Shown here piece after piece: positions 55,284 to 64,000 of a stretch of 64,000 bases of DNA (position 1 is the first letter of the stretch; each line of letters begins with the position of its first letter). The notes beneath the pieces were generated by a model. That model searched no databases. It was not told the DNA's origin and worked only from the letters and a program-made list of their open reading frames with translations. Made by a program: the position numbers and the translations under genes. The DNA comes from an uncultured Flavobacteriaceae bacterium (GTDB lineage: Bacteria > Bacteroidota > Bacteroidia > Flavobacteriales > Flavobacteriaceae): the NCBI GenBank assembly GCA_947503105.1, contig CANNCM010000001.1, forward strand, positions 1-64,000, given 5' to 3'.

Positions 55284-58200
55284 TAATTCTTTAACCTTAT
55301 AGTTTCAAAAAATATGAGCTTTACTGGCCCCAACAATCCCGAAGTCAATAAGTCATCGTTCTTATTGTAATGATTCCAGCTCGCAAAGGTTGTCCTACGC
55401 GATGGACGTTCTGTCTCGCTTAATAACCAACTGGGAAGTGGTTTTGCACGTTTGCCATTTCTTGGATAGTCCAATGGTAATTTTTCATCTCCAATCAATC
55501 GATTTGTCCATAAATTGGTGACTTTAACTTCTAGAGCATTCTTACCTTTCTGCACAAATTCATCAATGTTTACTCTAAAAGGTGCTTTCCATAATACACC
55601 AGCATTTTTACCATTCACGATAACTTCAGCAATAACAAATACACTTCCTAAATCTATTACTATCTTTTTATTCGATTGAAGCAATTCATCAGAGAGCATA
55701 AACTCTTTTTTATAAGAAGCTGTTCCCGAAAAATGCTGAATCGCTTCATCTTTAGCATCTGTCCAAGATATTAAATCTGAAAATGTTTTGCTTTTTGATG
55801 TATCTGAGTTTAATGGAAAAGTAACTTCCCAATCGGTTGATAAATCCATTGGTTTTGGAACGGATTTGACTTCTGCAGTTTTTATTTCGCCTGATGCTAC
55901 CGTGTAATTTATCTTTCCTGGATATGGTGTTGTCCAGTTTAATGCATCATTTTTAAATTCAAATTTTGGTTTTGATGTGTCTTTAGACAATTTTAAAATC
56001 TGCTCTTTCGGAATATACATGGCATGTTCTTCTCCATCCGTTTTATAAATAATTTTTAATGATGCTTCATCGCCTTCAGTTGTTTTACTATCGATTAATT
56101 TATTGGTAACAGGAATGTTATAATTGCCATAGGATACTTGTTTTTGTATTTCTTGTGTTACATCAAATGTTTTATAATGCTGAGGAATGCCAGTGGTTTC
56201 TCCTTTAAATTTACCAAATACCGCTTTGAGTACTTTTAGATTTTGAATGCCTGCATCGATATGAATATGTTCGCGCTCCTCGGCATACAATTGCTTTATA
56301 GTATCGCCTATCATATATTCCATTCGGAACTCTTTTTTATAGCCCATAGCAGGATCACAATCACAAAAGGCACGTGTCATTTTAAAATCTAACACCCCAT
56401 TTTGAATAGCATTATTCACTTTATCGGTAATATCAATTAAACCGTCTTGTAAAAAGGTACCATATTCAGCCTTTACTATTTCTAAATTAGAAAGTGGTTC
56501 TGCTTGAGCAGTTTCTAGTTCAGTTGAAACTTCTAATAAATGGTTCAGATTGACAGGCTTTTTAAAGACAACAAACACTGATTCTTCAGACGCTAATGAT
56601 AACGGTATTGTTGTTGTGCCATCTTCATTTTGTTTAAAAACAACTAGATCTTTTATGGTCCCTTTTTCAGAATTCCAGAGTTCCGGTTGCTTTCCAGAAA
56701 CTCGAAAACGCGCTGTTATTTCTCTGGCTTCTTTTCGAGCATTCGCTATAAAATAAATATCTGCATCAGCTGTTTTTCTATGGATGAAACTCAAATCTGA
56801 ATTATCACTAGTTTCGATTTTAAAATCTGGAATAAGATTGCTTAAAGCGTCTTTTAAGGATATCCCCTTAACTAATCCTTTTGCCCATAATTCGTCAGTA
56901 TAAATTGCAACTTCTTCATCACAATTTGGATAATCCGTTAAACTTGGTGATTGTATAGGTTTTTTTCCAATTATTTTTGCCCCACCATTTACTAACTCTT
57001 TAATTTTTTCTAGCGTTTCTGGCTTTATAAAGTCTGATTCTGGTAACACTAAAAGGCTGTAAATATTACCAGCGGCAGAGTAAATATTTCCATTTTTAGC
57101 GTTTAATTCTTTTAATTTATTCGCACCAATCAAGTCGTAATCAAAACCCATAGTTTTAATTTCGGGTTTAATAAAACCTGTATTTGGCGATGACTCTCCT
57201 GTAAAGACCAAAACATCAGCAACATTTTTGCCTTGTTGCAATAAATATTGAGAACGAGCCAAGTAGTCCATATATTCATGACTTTGTTTCCACCAAGTAT
57301 TCAATCTGTTAAAATCAAAACCGTGATAACTTAAGGCTAAGCCTGGTGCTATGTCCCAAGGTTGGTGTACGTAAGTATGAAAAATGAATCGTGTAATACC
57401 TTCTGACCAAGCTCTATCGCCAATAGACTTTAAATTTGCAGGGGGTTTGTCCCAACCACCAATTCCTGTAAAAGACTCTGCTCCCACAATGGTACTCCCA
57501 TTTAGATGTGCAATGGAAGACACAAATTTAGGCGAATCGAAAAACGGATAACCTCCACTCCAAAACTCACACATCACAATATCGCCTTTATCGCCCACTT
57601 GCATATTATCAAAAGGACCCCAATAGGGTTCTACAGAAAATTGCAACTTGTTTTTATGACACAAATCCCTAAAATGTGCATAATAGTTTTCGGAAATCAA
57701 ATCCCCTATAGTTCTTCTAAAGTCCCAAAGAAATCGTTCTGTAACTTCTCCGCTTTCTACATAATATCCTGCTAAAGTTGGCAAATATGCTGTTAAATCA
57801 TAACCTCTTAAACTTTCAAATTGCGTATCAAAACCAGTAGTCCAATTTGTAGTTTCTACCTCATAGCTATCAATTAGGCAATTATTGACTGTAGTCCCAA
57901 CTAAATCACCAAGTCTGTCAATAATAGGTTGTACACCAGCTTCCCAATAGGCGTCTAGGGCTGTTTTACTCATTTTATCCACCTCTAATCCTTTGGCTTC
58001 TGGGGGTGCTGGCCTATTAGTTCTCCCTATTGGCGTATGCCCTAATCGCAAAATAACCCAATCGCCCACTGGAACTTCCCAGTTCAAAACCCCTTCTTTA
58101 GAGAGTTTTGAAGTTATATCGATAATGGCATCTTTTTGAATAACAGCCTCTTTTGTAATGCTTTTTTTATCGGGTAGTAAATGATTTCGAATGCGCTCTG

Positions 58201-58768
58201 ATAATATTTTATAATCTAAGCCATCAATTTTAATCGTTTGCTTGGGTTTTGGAAATGCTAAAACTGCAATGTCTTTATAGTAGTCAAACTTGGTTTCTGG
58301 TCGTGATATTTTTTTGGAGATCGCTTTTCCGCCTTCAATTGTTATTTCACTAAATACAACGGTTTGCATCGCATATTCTTCGGTAACCCAAGGTCCGCCA
58401 CTAGAAGACCAACCGGCGCTATTGTGAAATGCTAATTCTAAACCCAAGCGCTGGGCTTCCTCAGCAGAAAACTCAAATAAATCTAACCACTCTTTACTTA
58501 AATATTTTACAACCCCTTGTGGAGATCCTAAATGTACATTAAACAATTGTGCTTCTTGAATTCCCACTGCTTTCATAGCTTCCAAATCTTTAGTAATCCC
58601 AGATTTGGAAACATTCCCGCTTATCCAATGCCACCATGTTCTGGCTTTAGCATAGTTTGGAGGGTTCTTAAAACCAGCCTCCAAATCAGCTACGGGCTTC
58701 CATGTTTGGTTGGATTGATTACAGCTCAAACACAAAAAAAGCATTATAATATAGTTTATCTTTTTCAT
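55283..58768 (-). CDS. GH106 alpha-L-rhamnosidase
   Basis: The 1161-residue lipoprotein (signal LFLCLSC) has the GH106 opening KARTWWHWISGNVSKSGI, the barrel segments AFHNSAGWSSSGGPWV, FSVEPYWGPFDN and STIVGAESFTGIGG, and a C-terminal galactose-binding-like sandwich (VIAEVIVNGKNAGVLWKAPF). GH106 enzymes release terminal alpha-L-rhamnose. In this cluster the product would feed the rhamnose genes next door. The ATG at 58768 is chosen over an adjacent GTG. A 25-codon frame lies directly upstream. Confidence 0.9.
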   Translation of the reverse strand: MKKINYIIMLFLCLSCNQSNQTWKPVADLEAGFKNPPNYAKARTWWHWISGNVSKSGITKDLEAMKAVGIQEAQLFNVHLGSPQGVVKYLSKEWLDLFEFSAEEAQRLGLELAFHNSAGWSSSGGPWVTEEYAMQTVVFSEITIEGGKAISKKISRPETKFDYYKDIAVLAFPKPKQTIKIDGLDYKILSERIRNHLLPDKKSITKEAVIQKDAIIDITSKLSKEGVLNWEVPVGDWVILRLGHTPIGRTNRPAPPEAKGLEVDKMSKTALDAYWEAGVQPIIDRLGDLVGTTVNNCLIDSYEVETTNWTTGFDTQFESLRGYDLTAYLPTLAGYYVESGEVTERFLWDFRRTIGDLISENYYAHFRDLCHKNKLQFSVEPYWGPFDNMQVGDKGDIVMCEFWSGGYPFFDSPKFVSSIAHLNGSTIVGAESFTGIGGWDKPPANLKSIGDRAWSEGITRFIFHTYVHQPWDIAPGLALSYHGFDFNRLNTWWKQSHEYMDYLARSQYLLQQGKNVADVLVFTGESSPNTGFIKPEIKTMGFDYDLIGANKLKELNAKNGNIYSAAGNIYSLLVLPESDFIKPETLEKIKELVNGGAKIIGKKPIQSPSLTDYPNCDEEVAIYTDELWAKGLVKGISLKDALSNLIPDFKIETSDNSDLSFIHRKTADADIYFIANARKEAREITARFRVSGKQPELWNSEKGTIKDLVVFKQNEDGTTTIPLSLASEESVFVVFKKPVNLNHLLEVSTELETAQAEPLSNLEIVKAEYGTFLQDGLIDITDKVNNAIQNGVLDFKMTRAFCDCDPAMGYKKEFRMEYMIGDTIKQLYAEEREHIHIDAGIQNLKVLKAVFGKFKGETTGIPQHYKTFDVTQEIQKQVSYGNYNIPVTNKLIDSKTTEGDEASLKIIYKTDGEEHAMYIPKEQILKLSKDTSKPKFEFKNDALNWTTPYPGKINYTVASGEIKTAEVKSVPKPMDLSTDWEVTFPLNSDTSKSKTFSDLISWTDAKDEAIQHFSGTASYKKEFMLSDELLQSNKKIVIDLGSVFVIAEVIVNGKNAGVLWKAPFRVNIDEFVQKGKNALEVKVTNLWTNRLIGDEKLPLDYPRNGKRAKPLPSWLLSETERPSRRTTFASWNHYNKNDDLLTSGLLGPVKLIFFETIRLKN

Positions 58769-58789
58769 CACTCAGAACGATGCTAAGAT

Positions 58790-58867
58790 TTAATCTTTGT
58801 TACGGCTGAATTTCAGCATCAAAAGGTTTAATATCATTAAAGCTAAAAACACATACAAAACTGTCAT
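58790..58867 (-). CDS. Candidate 25-residue membrane peptide
   Basis: The frame encodes MTVLYVFLALMILNLLMLKF then SRNKD and a stop. One hydrophobic helix of about 18 residues followed by a positive tail is a typical single-pass microprotein. A purine-rich AAGAGAAG stands six bases before the ATG, a plausible ribosome site. It lies between the GH2 and GH106 genes on the same strand. I do not recognise it. An accidental frame is possible in AT-rich DNA. Confidence 0.4.
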   Translation of the reverse strand: MTVLYVFLALMILNLLMLKFSRNKD

Positions 58868-58883
58868 AATATCTTCTCTTTGT

Positions 58884-61800
58884 TTAATCTATAAATAATT
58901 CATCAATATAAGCATCGCTTTCTCCAATGGTTTTTAATTTTATATTATTCGCCCCTTCCTTTAGAGTAATTATTGTTGGAACGAATTTCCAGTCTTTTTC
59001 CCAACCGCCTGTAGCTTTAAATTCTAGCGTCCTAATGTATTGATCATTCACATATAATTTCATTGGATACGATTCATCCACATTGTTGTGCATATATCTC
59101 AAACGAATGCTATAGTCTCCTGCTTCACCATCATTTTCTTGATACCAGGTTATAGCGCCTTCCCCGCCATTGAACATAACGAATCCGCTCCCTTTAAATC
59201 GCCTCGCATCCCGACTCACTTTTGCACTTCCCTCTAGGATACCTTCTTCTGCAGAAATATTAACACCTCTACCAATCCACATATCTTTTGAATGTTCATC
59301 CCCCCAAAATATGCCTTCAGTTTTACCAAAGGTTTCTTTCATTGTTAATATTAGATTTCCATTTTGTTTTACAATGGCTTTTACTGTTGTTCCATCTAAA
59401 ACTTCAAATGAAGATTCATATGGTAATCCATTTACATATGGATCATCGCCATTTGTAGTGTATAAAATCTCTAAATCTTCTGGACTTGGATTTCCTAAAA
59501 CTTGAACATGTGCTGCAGTTATTGTGATTTTACTTGAGGTAAACAATGCTTTATCACCCAAAATTGAAGCGGTAACTATTGATGCCTTTTTAGCATTAGG
59601 TTGTTCTCTTAAAAACAACCTTGATTGACCAAAAAACAAAGCTCTATAATTAGATTTTGTTCGACTTGTCGGGTCGATTGGATTTCCGTTTTCTATGGAG
59701 ATTTTCTTCACATCACCTAGTATGCTATAGTAGACCTTATTCTCGCCATAAGGATATAAATTGCCGTTAGCATCTAAACTTTCCGATGTGATTATATAAC
59801 ATGCTTCAAAATCATCTTCAGCCTCAAGTCTAGTAATCCTAGTTTTTAGTTTTGACGGCTGTTTACTTGTATAAAAAGATGTTCTTTTCACTTCTTTCCC
59901 ATCCATAAAAGCAACTGCTTCAAGTTTTCCTTCTTGATAAGGTACCAGCCATTCGCATTGCATTTCGTTCCAAATGGTTCCAGGTTTGTCTATCCCTAAA
60001 GATTTGCCGTTTAAGAACAATTCTACTTGGTCAGCATTAGAATAGACCCAAATCGGAATGACGGAGCCTTTTTTCATTCTTGGATGCGTCCAATGTGGCA
60101 ACATATGAATCATAGGTTCCTTAGTCCATTGGCTTTTATAAAAATAAAATAAATCCTTTTTAAATCCAGCAACATCCAAAGCGCCACCCATAAACAAGTT
60201 GAAAGGTAAACCGCCATGAACCAAACCGGCTTCACCATAGTAGTCGAAACCTGTCCATCTAAAATGTCCACTATGCCAAGGGGTATCCCGTGTAACCTCC
60301 CAATATTTTCTAGCTGAAACTCTTACTGTAGCATTATCGTAAGAGGAGTTAAAGCTTTGCTTTCTGTTCCGCCAGTATTTTGGATTGATTCCTTCGTAAA
60401 AAAAGATTTCCTTTTTCGTTAAATTAGGTAATTCGTATGTGCCGGGCAACTCATTATCTCGCCACCATGTTTGTGTTCTATAATAACCACGCGTTTGCCA
60501 TGTATGTGGTGCTTCGGTTGAGAGGAATGGTTTCTCTAATGTTTTCCCATCCATACCATCAATAAACGATTTTGTTTCAGAGCCTCCGTTAACTCCTTCA
60601 ATATCCATATCTTTAGGGTTACCTGCACCAGATGTAAACAAACGAGTTGGATCTAAACTTTTCCCAAATTTCACTAGTTCTGGCGCTATGTCACTATGGG
60701 TTTCGTTACCTAAACTCCAAACAAAAATGCTGGGATGATTTCTATCTCTAGTAATCCATTCTTTTACATCGCGTTGCCACCATTGGTCAAAGGCTTGTTT
60801 CCCATAATCTTGAGGTGCCTTTTTATGCCAGCCGTCAAAAATTTCATCCACAACTAATAACCCGATCTCATCACATATATCATAAAACATTGGCGGTGTT
60901 GGGTTATGAGATGGACGAATAGCATTAATGCCCATATCCTTTAAACTTTGTAATTTCCAGCGTAACATGGGTTTTGTCCATGCGCCACCAACAGGTCCTC
61001 CTTCCCAGTGCTCGCACACTCCTTTAAGCTTCACATTCTCACCATTTAACCAAAAACCTGTTTGGGTATCCCAAACGACTGATTTGAAGCCGAAAGTAGT
61101 AACCACCTCGTCTATAACTTTCTCGTCCTTTAGGATTTGAGTAACGGCTTTGTACAATGTTGGCGTTTCTGGGCTCCACAAGCTTGGTGTTTCAACTATC
61201 AAACCAACTTTTTCCCTTGAAGATTCAATTTTTTTTCGTACCGATGTTAGCATTTCACCGGATATAGAATAGAGTTTAACGCTATACAACAATTTGTTAG
61301 AAACCCCTTCAAATTCGGTTTCAACCATCACTAAAGCTTTGTCGCCCTCAATGTTTGGAGTGGTTACAAATACGCTATTTGGTTTGATATGTGTTTTATT
61401 TACTTCAATCAATTTTACGGAAGCATAAATTCCACATGGGTGATACCAACGCGCCGATGGTTCTAAAGAATTATCAACTCTAACCACAATAGTATTTTTA
61501 CCTTCTTTTAAATATGTTGAAATATCGTATCTAAAACTTATGTACCCGTAAGGTCTTTTACTGATGTAATTACCATTTATCCACACCTCGCTATTCATAT
61601 ATACGCCATCGAAGTTGATGTATGTAATATTTGAAAGGCTTTCTTTTTTTACGTTGAATTGTTTTCGGTACCATCCAATTCCTCCATCATGATAACCGCC
61701 TCCTTGTCCTTGGTCTCCTCCTTGACGAACGCCTTTTTCAAAGGACCAATCGTGTGGGAGGTTTAGTTTTTGCCATCTTGAGGTATCAATATGTTCTTCT

Positions 61801-61922
61801 GAAAATGAGAAGTCATCCCCTAGTATGAACCTCCAATCATTGTTAAAGTTAGTTTCAGTACGTTGAGAAAATCCAAGATTTATTAAAAAACTTAAACATA
61901 GTATTGGCAAGGATTTTATCAT
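58884..61922 (-). CDS. GH2 glycosidase with C-terminal carbohydrate-binding domain
   Basis: The 1012-residue secreted enzyme (signal LCLSFLINLGFSQ) has the GH2 sugar-binding, Ig-like and TIM-barrel domains in order. RNHPSIFVWSLGNETHSD carries the acid/base Glu and PFLSTEAPHTWQTRG the nucleophile. After about residue 800 comes a chitobiase-like FN3 piece (PSPEDLEILYTTNGDDPY), then a jelly-roll binding domain (YSIRLRYMHNNVDESYPMKLY) like CBM6/35. It is in the beta-galactosidase/glucuronidase/xylosidase group; the ulvan context favours glucuronate or xylose. ATG 61922 starts the signal peptide. Confidence 0.87.
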   Translation of the reverse strand: MIKSLPILCLSFLINLGFSQRTETNFNNDWRFILGDDFSFSEEHIDTSRWQKLNLPHDWSFEKGVRQGGDQGQGGGYHDGGIGWYRKQFNVKKESLSNITYINFDGVYMNSEVWINGNYISKRPYGYISFRYDISTYLKEGKNTIVVRVDNSLEPSARWYHPCGIYASVKLIEVNKTHIKPNSVFVTTPNIEGDKALVMVETEFEGVSNKLLYSVKLYSISGEMLTSVRKKIESSREKVGLIVETPSLWSPETPTLYKAVTQILKDEKVIDEVVTTFGFKSVVWDTQTGFWLNGENVKLKGVCEHWEGGPVGGAWTKPMLRWKLQSLKDMGINAIRPSHNPTPPMFYDICDEIGLLVVDEIFDGWHKKAPQDYGKQAFDQWWQRDVKEWITRDRNHPSIFVWSLGNETHSDIAPELVKFGKSLDPTRLFTSGAGNPKDMDIEGVNGGSETKSFIDGMDGKTLEKPFLSTEAPHTWQTRGYYRTQTWWRDNELPGTYELPNLTKKEIFFYEGINPKYWRNRKQSFNSSYDNATVRVSARKYWEVTRDTPWHSGHFRWTGFDYYGEAGLVHGGLPFNLFMGGALDVAGFKKDLFYFYKSQWTKEPMIHMLPHWTHPRMKKGSVIPIWVYSNADQVELFLNGKSLGIDKPGTIWNEMQCEWLVPYQEGKLEAVAFMDGKEVKRTSFYTSKQPSKLKTRITRLEAEDDFEACYIITSESLDANGNLYPYGENKVYYSILGDVKKISIENGNPIDPTSRTKSNYRALFFGQSRLFLREQPNAKKASIVTASILGDKALFTSSKITITAAHVQVLGNPSPEDLEILYTTNGDDPYVNGLPYESSFEVLDGTTVKAIVKQNGNLILTMKETFGKTEGIFWGDEHSKDMWIGRGVNISAEEGILEGSAKVSRDARRFKGSGFVMFNGGEGAITWYQENDGEAGDYSIRLRYMHNNVDESYPMKLYVNDQYIRTLEFKATGGWEKDWKFVPTIITLKEGANNIKLKTIGESDAYIDELFID

Positions 61923-62010
61923 GTCTAATGAACTGATTTTGGTCAATAAGACGAATATAGTTTAATAAAATCCCAATATAATCCTGTGGTGTCATGCTAG
62001 GATCGATGGA

Positions 62011-63459
62011 TTACTGTCTGGGCCGATCATTTTGTAGAAAGGGCTTATCTTTTGGATATTGAACTTCTAAAAGCTGGCGCATCTTACCTTCAATTTTTTG
62101 ATACTTAGCTTGTCCTGCTAAATTCTCAAAGGCCAATAAACTGTTTTTATGTTCGTATAATTCAACGCCTAAAATTTCGTGTGTTTTTGCATGACGCCAT
62201 TCGGTGTAGCGCCAATTACCATTAGTAGTGGTTAGTCCCATTATTTTTTCACCTCTTGCATAAACACTGTAAGCTGCTTTGTCCCATTTTGTTTTAGGGT
62301 CTTGTAGTACAGGCAGGAAACTTTTACCATCTGATTCTGGTGCAGATTCCAAATTACATATATCGACAAGAGTTTGAAATATATCAACATTCTCGACCAA
62401 AGCATCAGAAGTTTTATTGGCAACCCTGTCTTTATATTGCTTCTCTCTACTAATTATCAAAGGAACTCTTGTATCTATCTCTAAATTTGACTGTTTACAC
62501 CACAAGGCATATTCTCCAATTTTATAACCATGGTCACTCATAAAAATAATCATGGTATTTTGTCTTAATCCTAAGTTTTCTAATGTCTCCATTATTTTAC
62601 CAACTTGCGCATCAACATAACTCACTGAAGCATGATATCCGTGAATTAAGTCTTGGGTTAAATCATCATCCAAGTCGCCTTCTTTAGGAATTCCGTAGTA
62701 GCCTTTTAGCTCACCCCATTTTGGCAATGCCAGTCTGTAAGCACCTGCTGGCTTTTGTCTTGCCGGAATATTAAAATCATTTTTATCGTATAAATCCCAG
62801 TATTTCTTAGGTGCATTAAAAGGGAGGTGTGGCTTACTTAGACCGACAAACATTATAAATTTATCATTCTTCAGCTTATGTAAGGTTTCTATGGCATAAC
62901 TAGCTGCACGTCCGTCTTTGTAAGCTTCATCCGATACATCTGCATTCTCAAAAGCAGGCCCTTTTAATGGTTTAACGCCTTCCGTTTTTAGACGTTCAAT
63001 GAGCGCTCTGTTTTCTGGCTTTAAATAGGTGTTCGGTTCTTTTTCAAAATAAGTAGTCCATACGTTTCTATCATCTGAACCATGGTGAAATACCTTACCG
63101 ATACTTATAGTTTTGTAACCATTTTTACTAAATAATTGCGGTAAAGACACTACGTTTTTGTGTACTTTTCTTAACGGCGTAAATATGCTGTAAATACCTA
63201 AAGTTTCTGGACGTAATCCTGTAAGTGTGCTCATTCTCGATGGTGCACATATTGCTTGCTGCACATAGGCTTTGTTGAAAACAATTCCATCTTGTGCTAA
63301 TTTATCGATGTTGGGCGTAATAGCGGTTTCGCTTCCGTAGCAGCCTAATTCAGCTCTTAAATCATCAACATAAAAAACGAGAATATTGGGTTGATTATCT
63401 TGTGAATAGCCCCATAATAAGCTTAGAGCAGTAACACATAATGTTATGGTTTTTTTCAT
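62011..63459 (-). CDS. S1 sulfatase, CAPSR type (iduronate-2-sulfatase-like)
   Basis: The 482-residue secreted sulfatase has a signal peptide (LSLLWGYSQ), calcium-binding Asp32-Asp33 ([13 protein letters not shown]), the formylglycine site [12 protein letters not shown] (Cys71), [13 protein letters not shown] and [19 protein letters not shown]. These blocks are close to iduronate-2-sulfatases. Ulvan contains rhamnose-3-sulfate and iduronate, so either residue could be its target. It precedes the GH2 gene in transcription and follows the partial gene at the window edge by 26 bases. Confidence 0.88.
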   Translation of the reverse strand: MKKTITLCVTALSLLWGYSQDNQPNILVFYVDDLRAELGCYGSETAITPNIDKLAQDGIVFNKAYVQQAICAPSRMSTLTGLRPETLGIYSIFTPLRKVHKNVVSLPQLFSKNGYKTISIGKVFHHGSDDRNVWTTYFEKEPNTYLKPENRALIERLKTEGVKPLKGPAFENADVSDEAYKDGRAASYAIETLHKLKNDKFIMFVGLSKPHLPFNAPKKYWDLYDKNDFNIPARQKPAGAYRLALPKWGELKGYYGIPKEGDLDDDLTQDLIHGYHASVSYVDAQVGKIMETLENLGLRQNTMIIFMSDHGYKIGEYALWCKQSNLEIDTRVPLIISREKQYKDRVANKTSDALVENVDIFQTLVDICNLESAPESDGKSFLPVLQDPKTKWDKAAYSVYARGEKIMGLTTTNGNWRYTEWRHAKTHEILGVELYEHKNSLLAFENLAGQAKYQKIEGKMRQLLEVQYPKDKPFLQNDRPRQ

Positions 63460-63485
63460 ATTAGTACGATATTATTTATTTTCAA

Positions 63486-64000
63486 CTATTGTTCTATATA
63501 ACTCAGTAAGATATTTTGAATATCATCTACAGTCCCTTGTTTAAGTCCTACGTTGACATTTGCTCCGGTAATCCAGTATAGAATCATTCCCGCATCAGAG
63601 CAATCCCATTTTCCTTTTTGGAATCTAACTACATCATCAACTTCAGCAATTTTTCCTTGCAACCAAACCCATTGAATTCTTGGATCAGTATGGTTCTTTG
63701 CCCAATCCCATTGACTTAGGTTTACTTTCAGCTTTATGTTCTGATCTGGGATACGTACTTCCTCAACACCGAAATCCAGTATTTGTTGCCATGAATAAAA
63801 ATCTCCTGCATCGTCATTAGCAGGATGGTGTGTGACAACTTTCACATGTTGGTGCTTATCGTTGAGGCTAGCTTCAAGCGCATAACCAATAATATCGGGT
63901 TCGCCTGCTTCAATAATCCATAAAGGGTCATCGGCTGTTGATGCATTAATCGCATTGGCTAAATCTTTTATGGTTTCCTCGCGTTGCCATTTCGCATCTA
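63486..64000 (-). CDS. Partial gene of unknown function (C-terminal end)
   Basis: The minus-strand frame is open from the window edge to the stop at 63486, giving the last 171 residues. A GTG at 63845 is not the real start, because the frame continues upstream with TIKDLANAINASTADDPLW, IIEAGEPDIIGYAL and so on. The fragment contains WQQILDFGVEEVRIPD and CSDAGMILYWITG. The layout faintly recalls nucleoside-hydrolase-like secreted proteins (DUF1593 kind), but I cannot support that. It shares the ulvan-type run of genes. Confidence 0.6.
   Translation of the reverse strand, partial: DAKWQREETIKDLANAINASTADDPLWIIEAGEPDIIGYALEASLNDKHQHVKVVTHHPANDDAGDFYSWQQILDFGVEEVRIPDQNIKLKVNLSQWDWAKNHTDPRIQWVWLQGKIAEVDDVVRFQKGKWDCSDAGMILYWITGANVNVGLKQGTVDDIQNILLSYIEQ

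Noticed and set aside
58805-58817. Palindrome GCTGAATTTCAGC
   Set aside because: It lies inside the candidate 25-codon frame, is only 13 bases long, has no T-run and has no partner elsewhere.
1-64000. CRISPR arrays, tRNA genes, phage or transposase genes
   Set aside because: Reading through all gaps showed no spaced repeats, cloverleaf candidates or mobile-element proteins.

Overview
The window is AT-rich chromosomal DNA from a marine Flavobacteriaceae bacterium (Bacteroidota), probably one that lives on algae. Support comes from promoters of the TAnnTTTG (-7) type, a porin of the Bacteroidota putative-porin family, several lipoprotein signal peptides, a TonB receptor with a carboxypeptidase-D-like N-terminus, and polysaccharide-degradation genes that match laminarin, sucrose and ulvan. 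Almost everything after 13.9 kb is on the minus strand. I see no tRNA, CRISPR array, insertion sequence or phage gene.

Region 1 (1-15.2 kb) is mostly housekeeping: the promoter and leader of what looks like an rRNA operon leaving the window on the left, a porin, RNase HII (rnhB), a large lipoprotein, lipB, a Pmp3-type peptide, lysS, a zinc metalloprotease lipoprotein, a membrane protein, a TauE/SafE transporter, a truncated YeeE gene, galE and a DUF2130 coiled-coil protein.

Region 2 (15.2-25.8 kb) is a beta-1,3/1,6-glucan (laminarin) locus: two GH17-like enzymes without signal peptides, a GPH-type symporter, a GH30 lipoprotein, a secreted clan GH-A enzyme, a GH17-like lipoprotein and a very large GH149-type phosphorylase. 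No SusC/SusD pair is present. The layout suggests trimming outside the cytoplasm, import of oligosaccharides by the symporter, then cytosolic GH17 action and phosphorolysis to glucose 1-phosphate.

Region 3 (26.2-34.6 kb) starts with a lone secreted protein of unknown function that has its own promoter and terminator. It continues with a probable sucrose locus: a TonB receptor without SusD, a plant-SUT-like symporter, an (alpha/alpha)6 hydrolase related to GH100 invertases, a PfkB fructokinase and a divergent LacI regulator. Two operator-like palindromes exactly two helical turns apart lie between regulator and receptor.

Region 4 (34.6-46.4 kb) has a DUF6090 protein, then a formylglycine-generating enzyme, aldose epimerase, NCS1-like permease, FMN lactate dehydrogenase, rhamnulokinase, rhamnose isomerase and an aldolase-dehydrogenase fusion. 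Opposite these is a divergent GntR-type regulator. Together they form an L-rhamnose to pyruvate pathway.

Region 5 (46.5-64 kb) is an ulvan-type degradation cluster: a heparinase-II/III-like lyase or dehydratase, a GH39-like enzyme, three S1 sulfatases, a BNR-propeller ulvan-lyase-like lipoprotein, GH106 rhamnosidase, GH2 with a binding domain, a 25-residue membrane peptide and a partial gene at the edge. The sulfatases depend on the maturase of region 4, and the released rhamnose feeds its catabolic genes, so regions 4 and 5 read as one system. A duplicated sulfatase 3' end flanking the GH39 gene, and the truncated YeeE gene, show recent gene loss.
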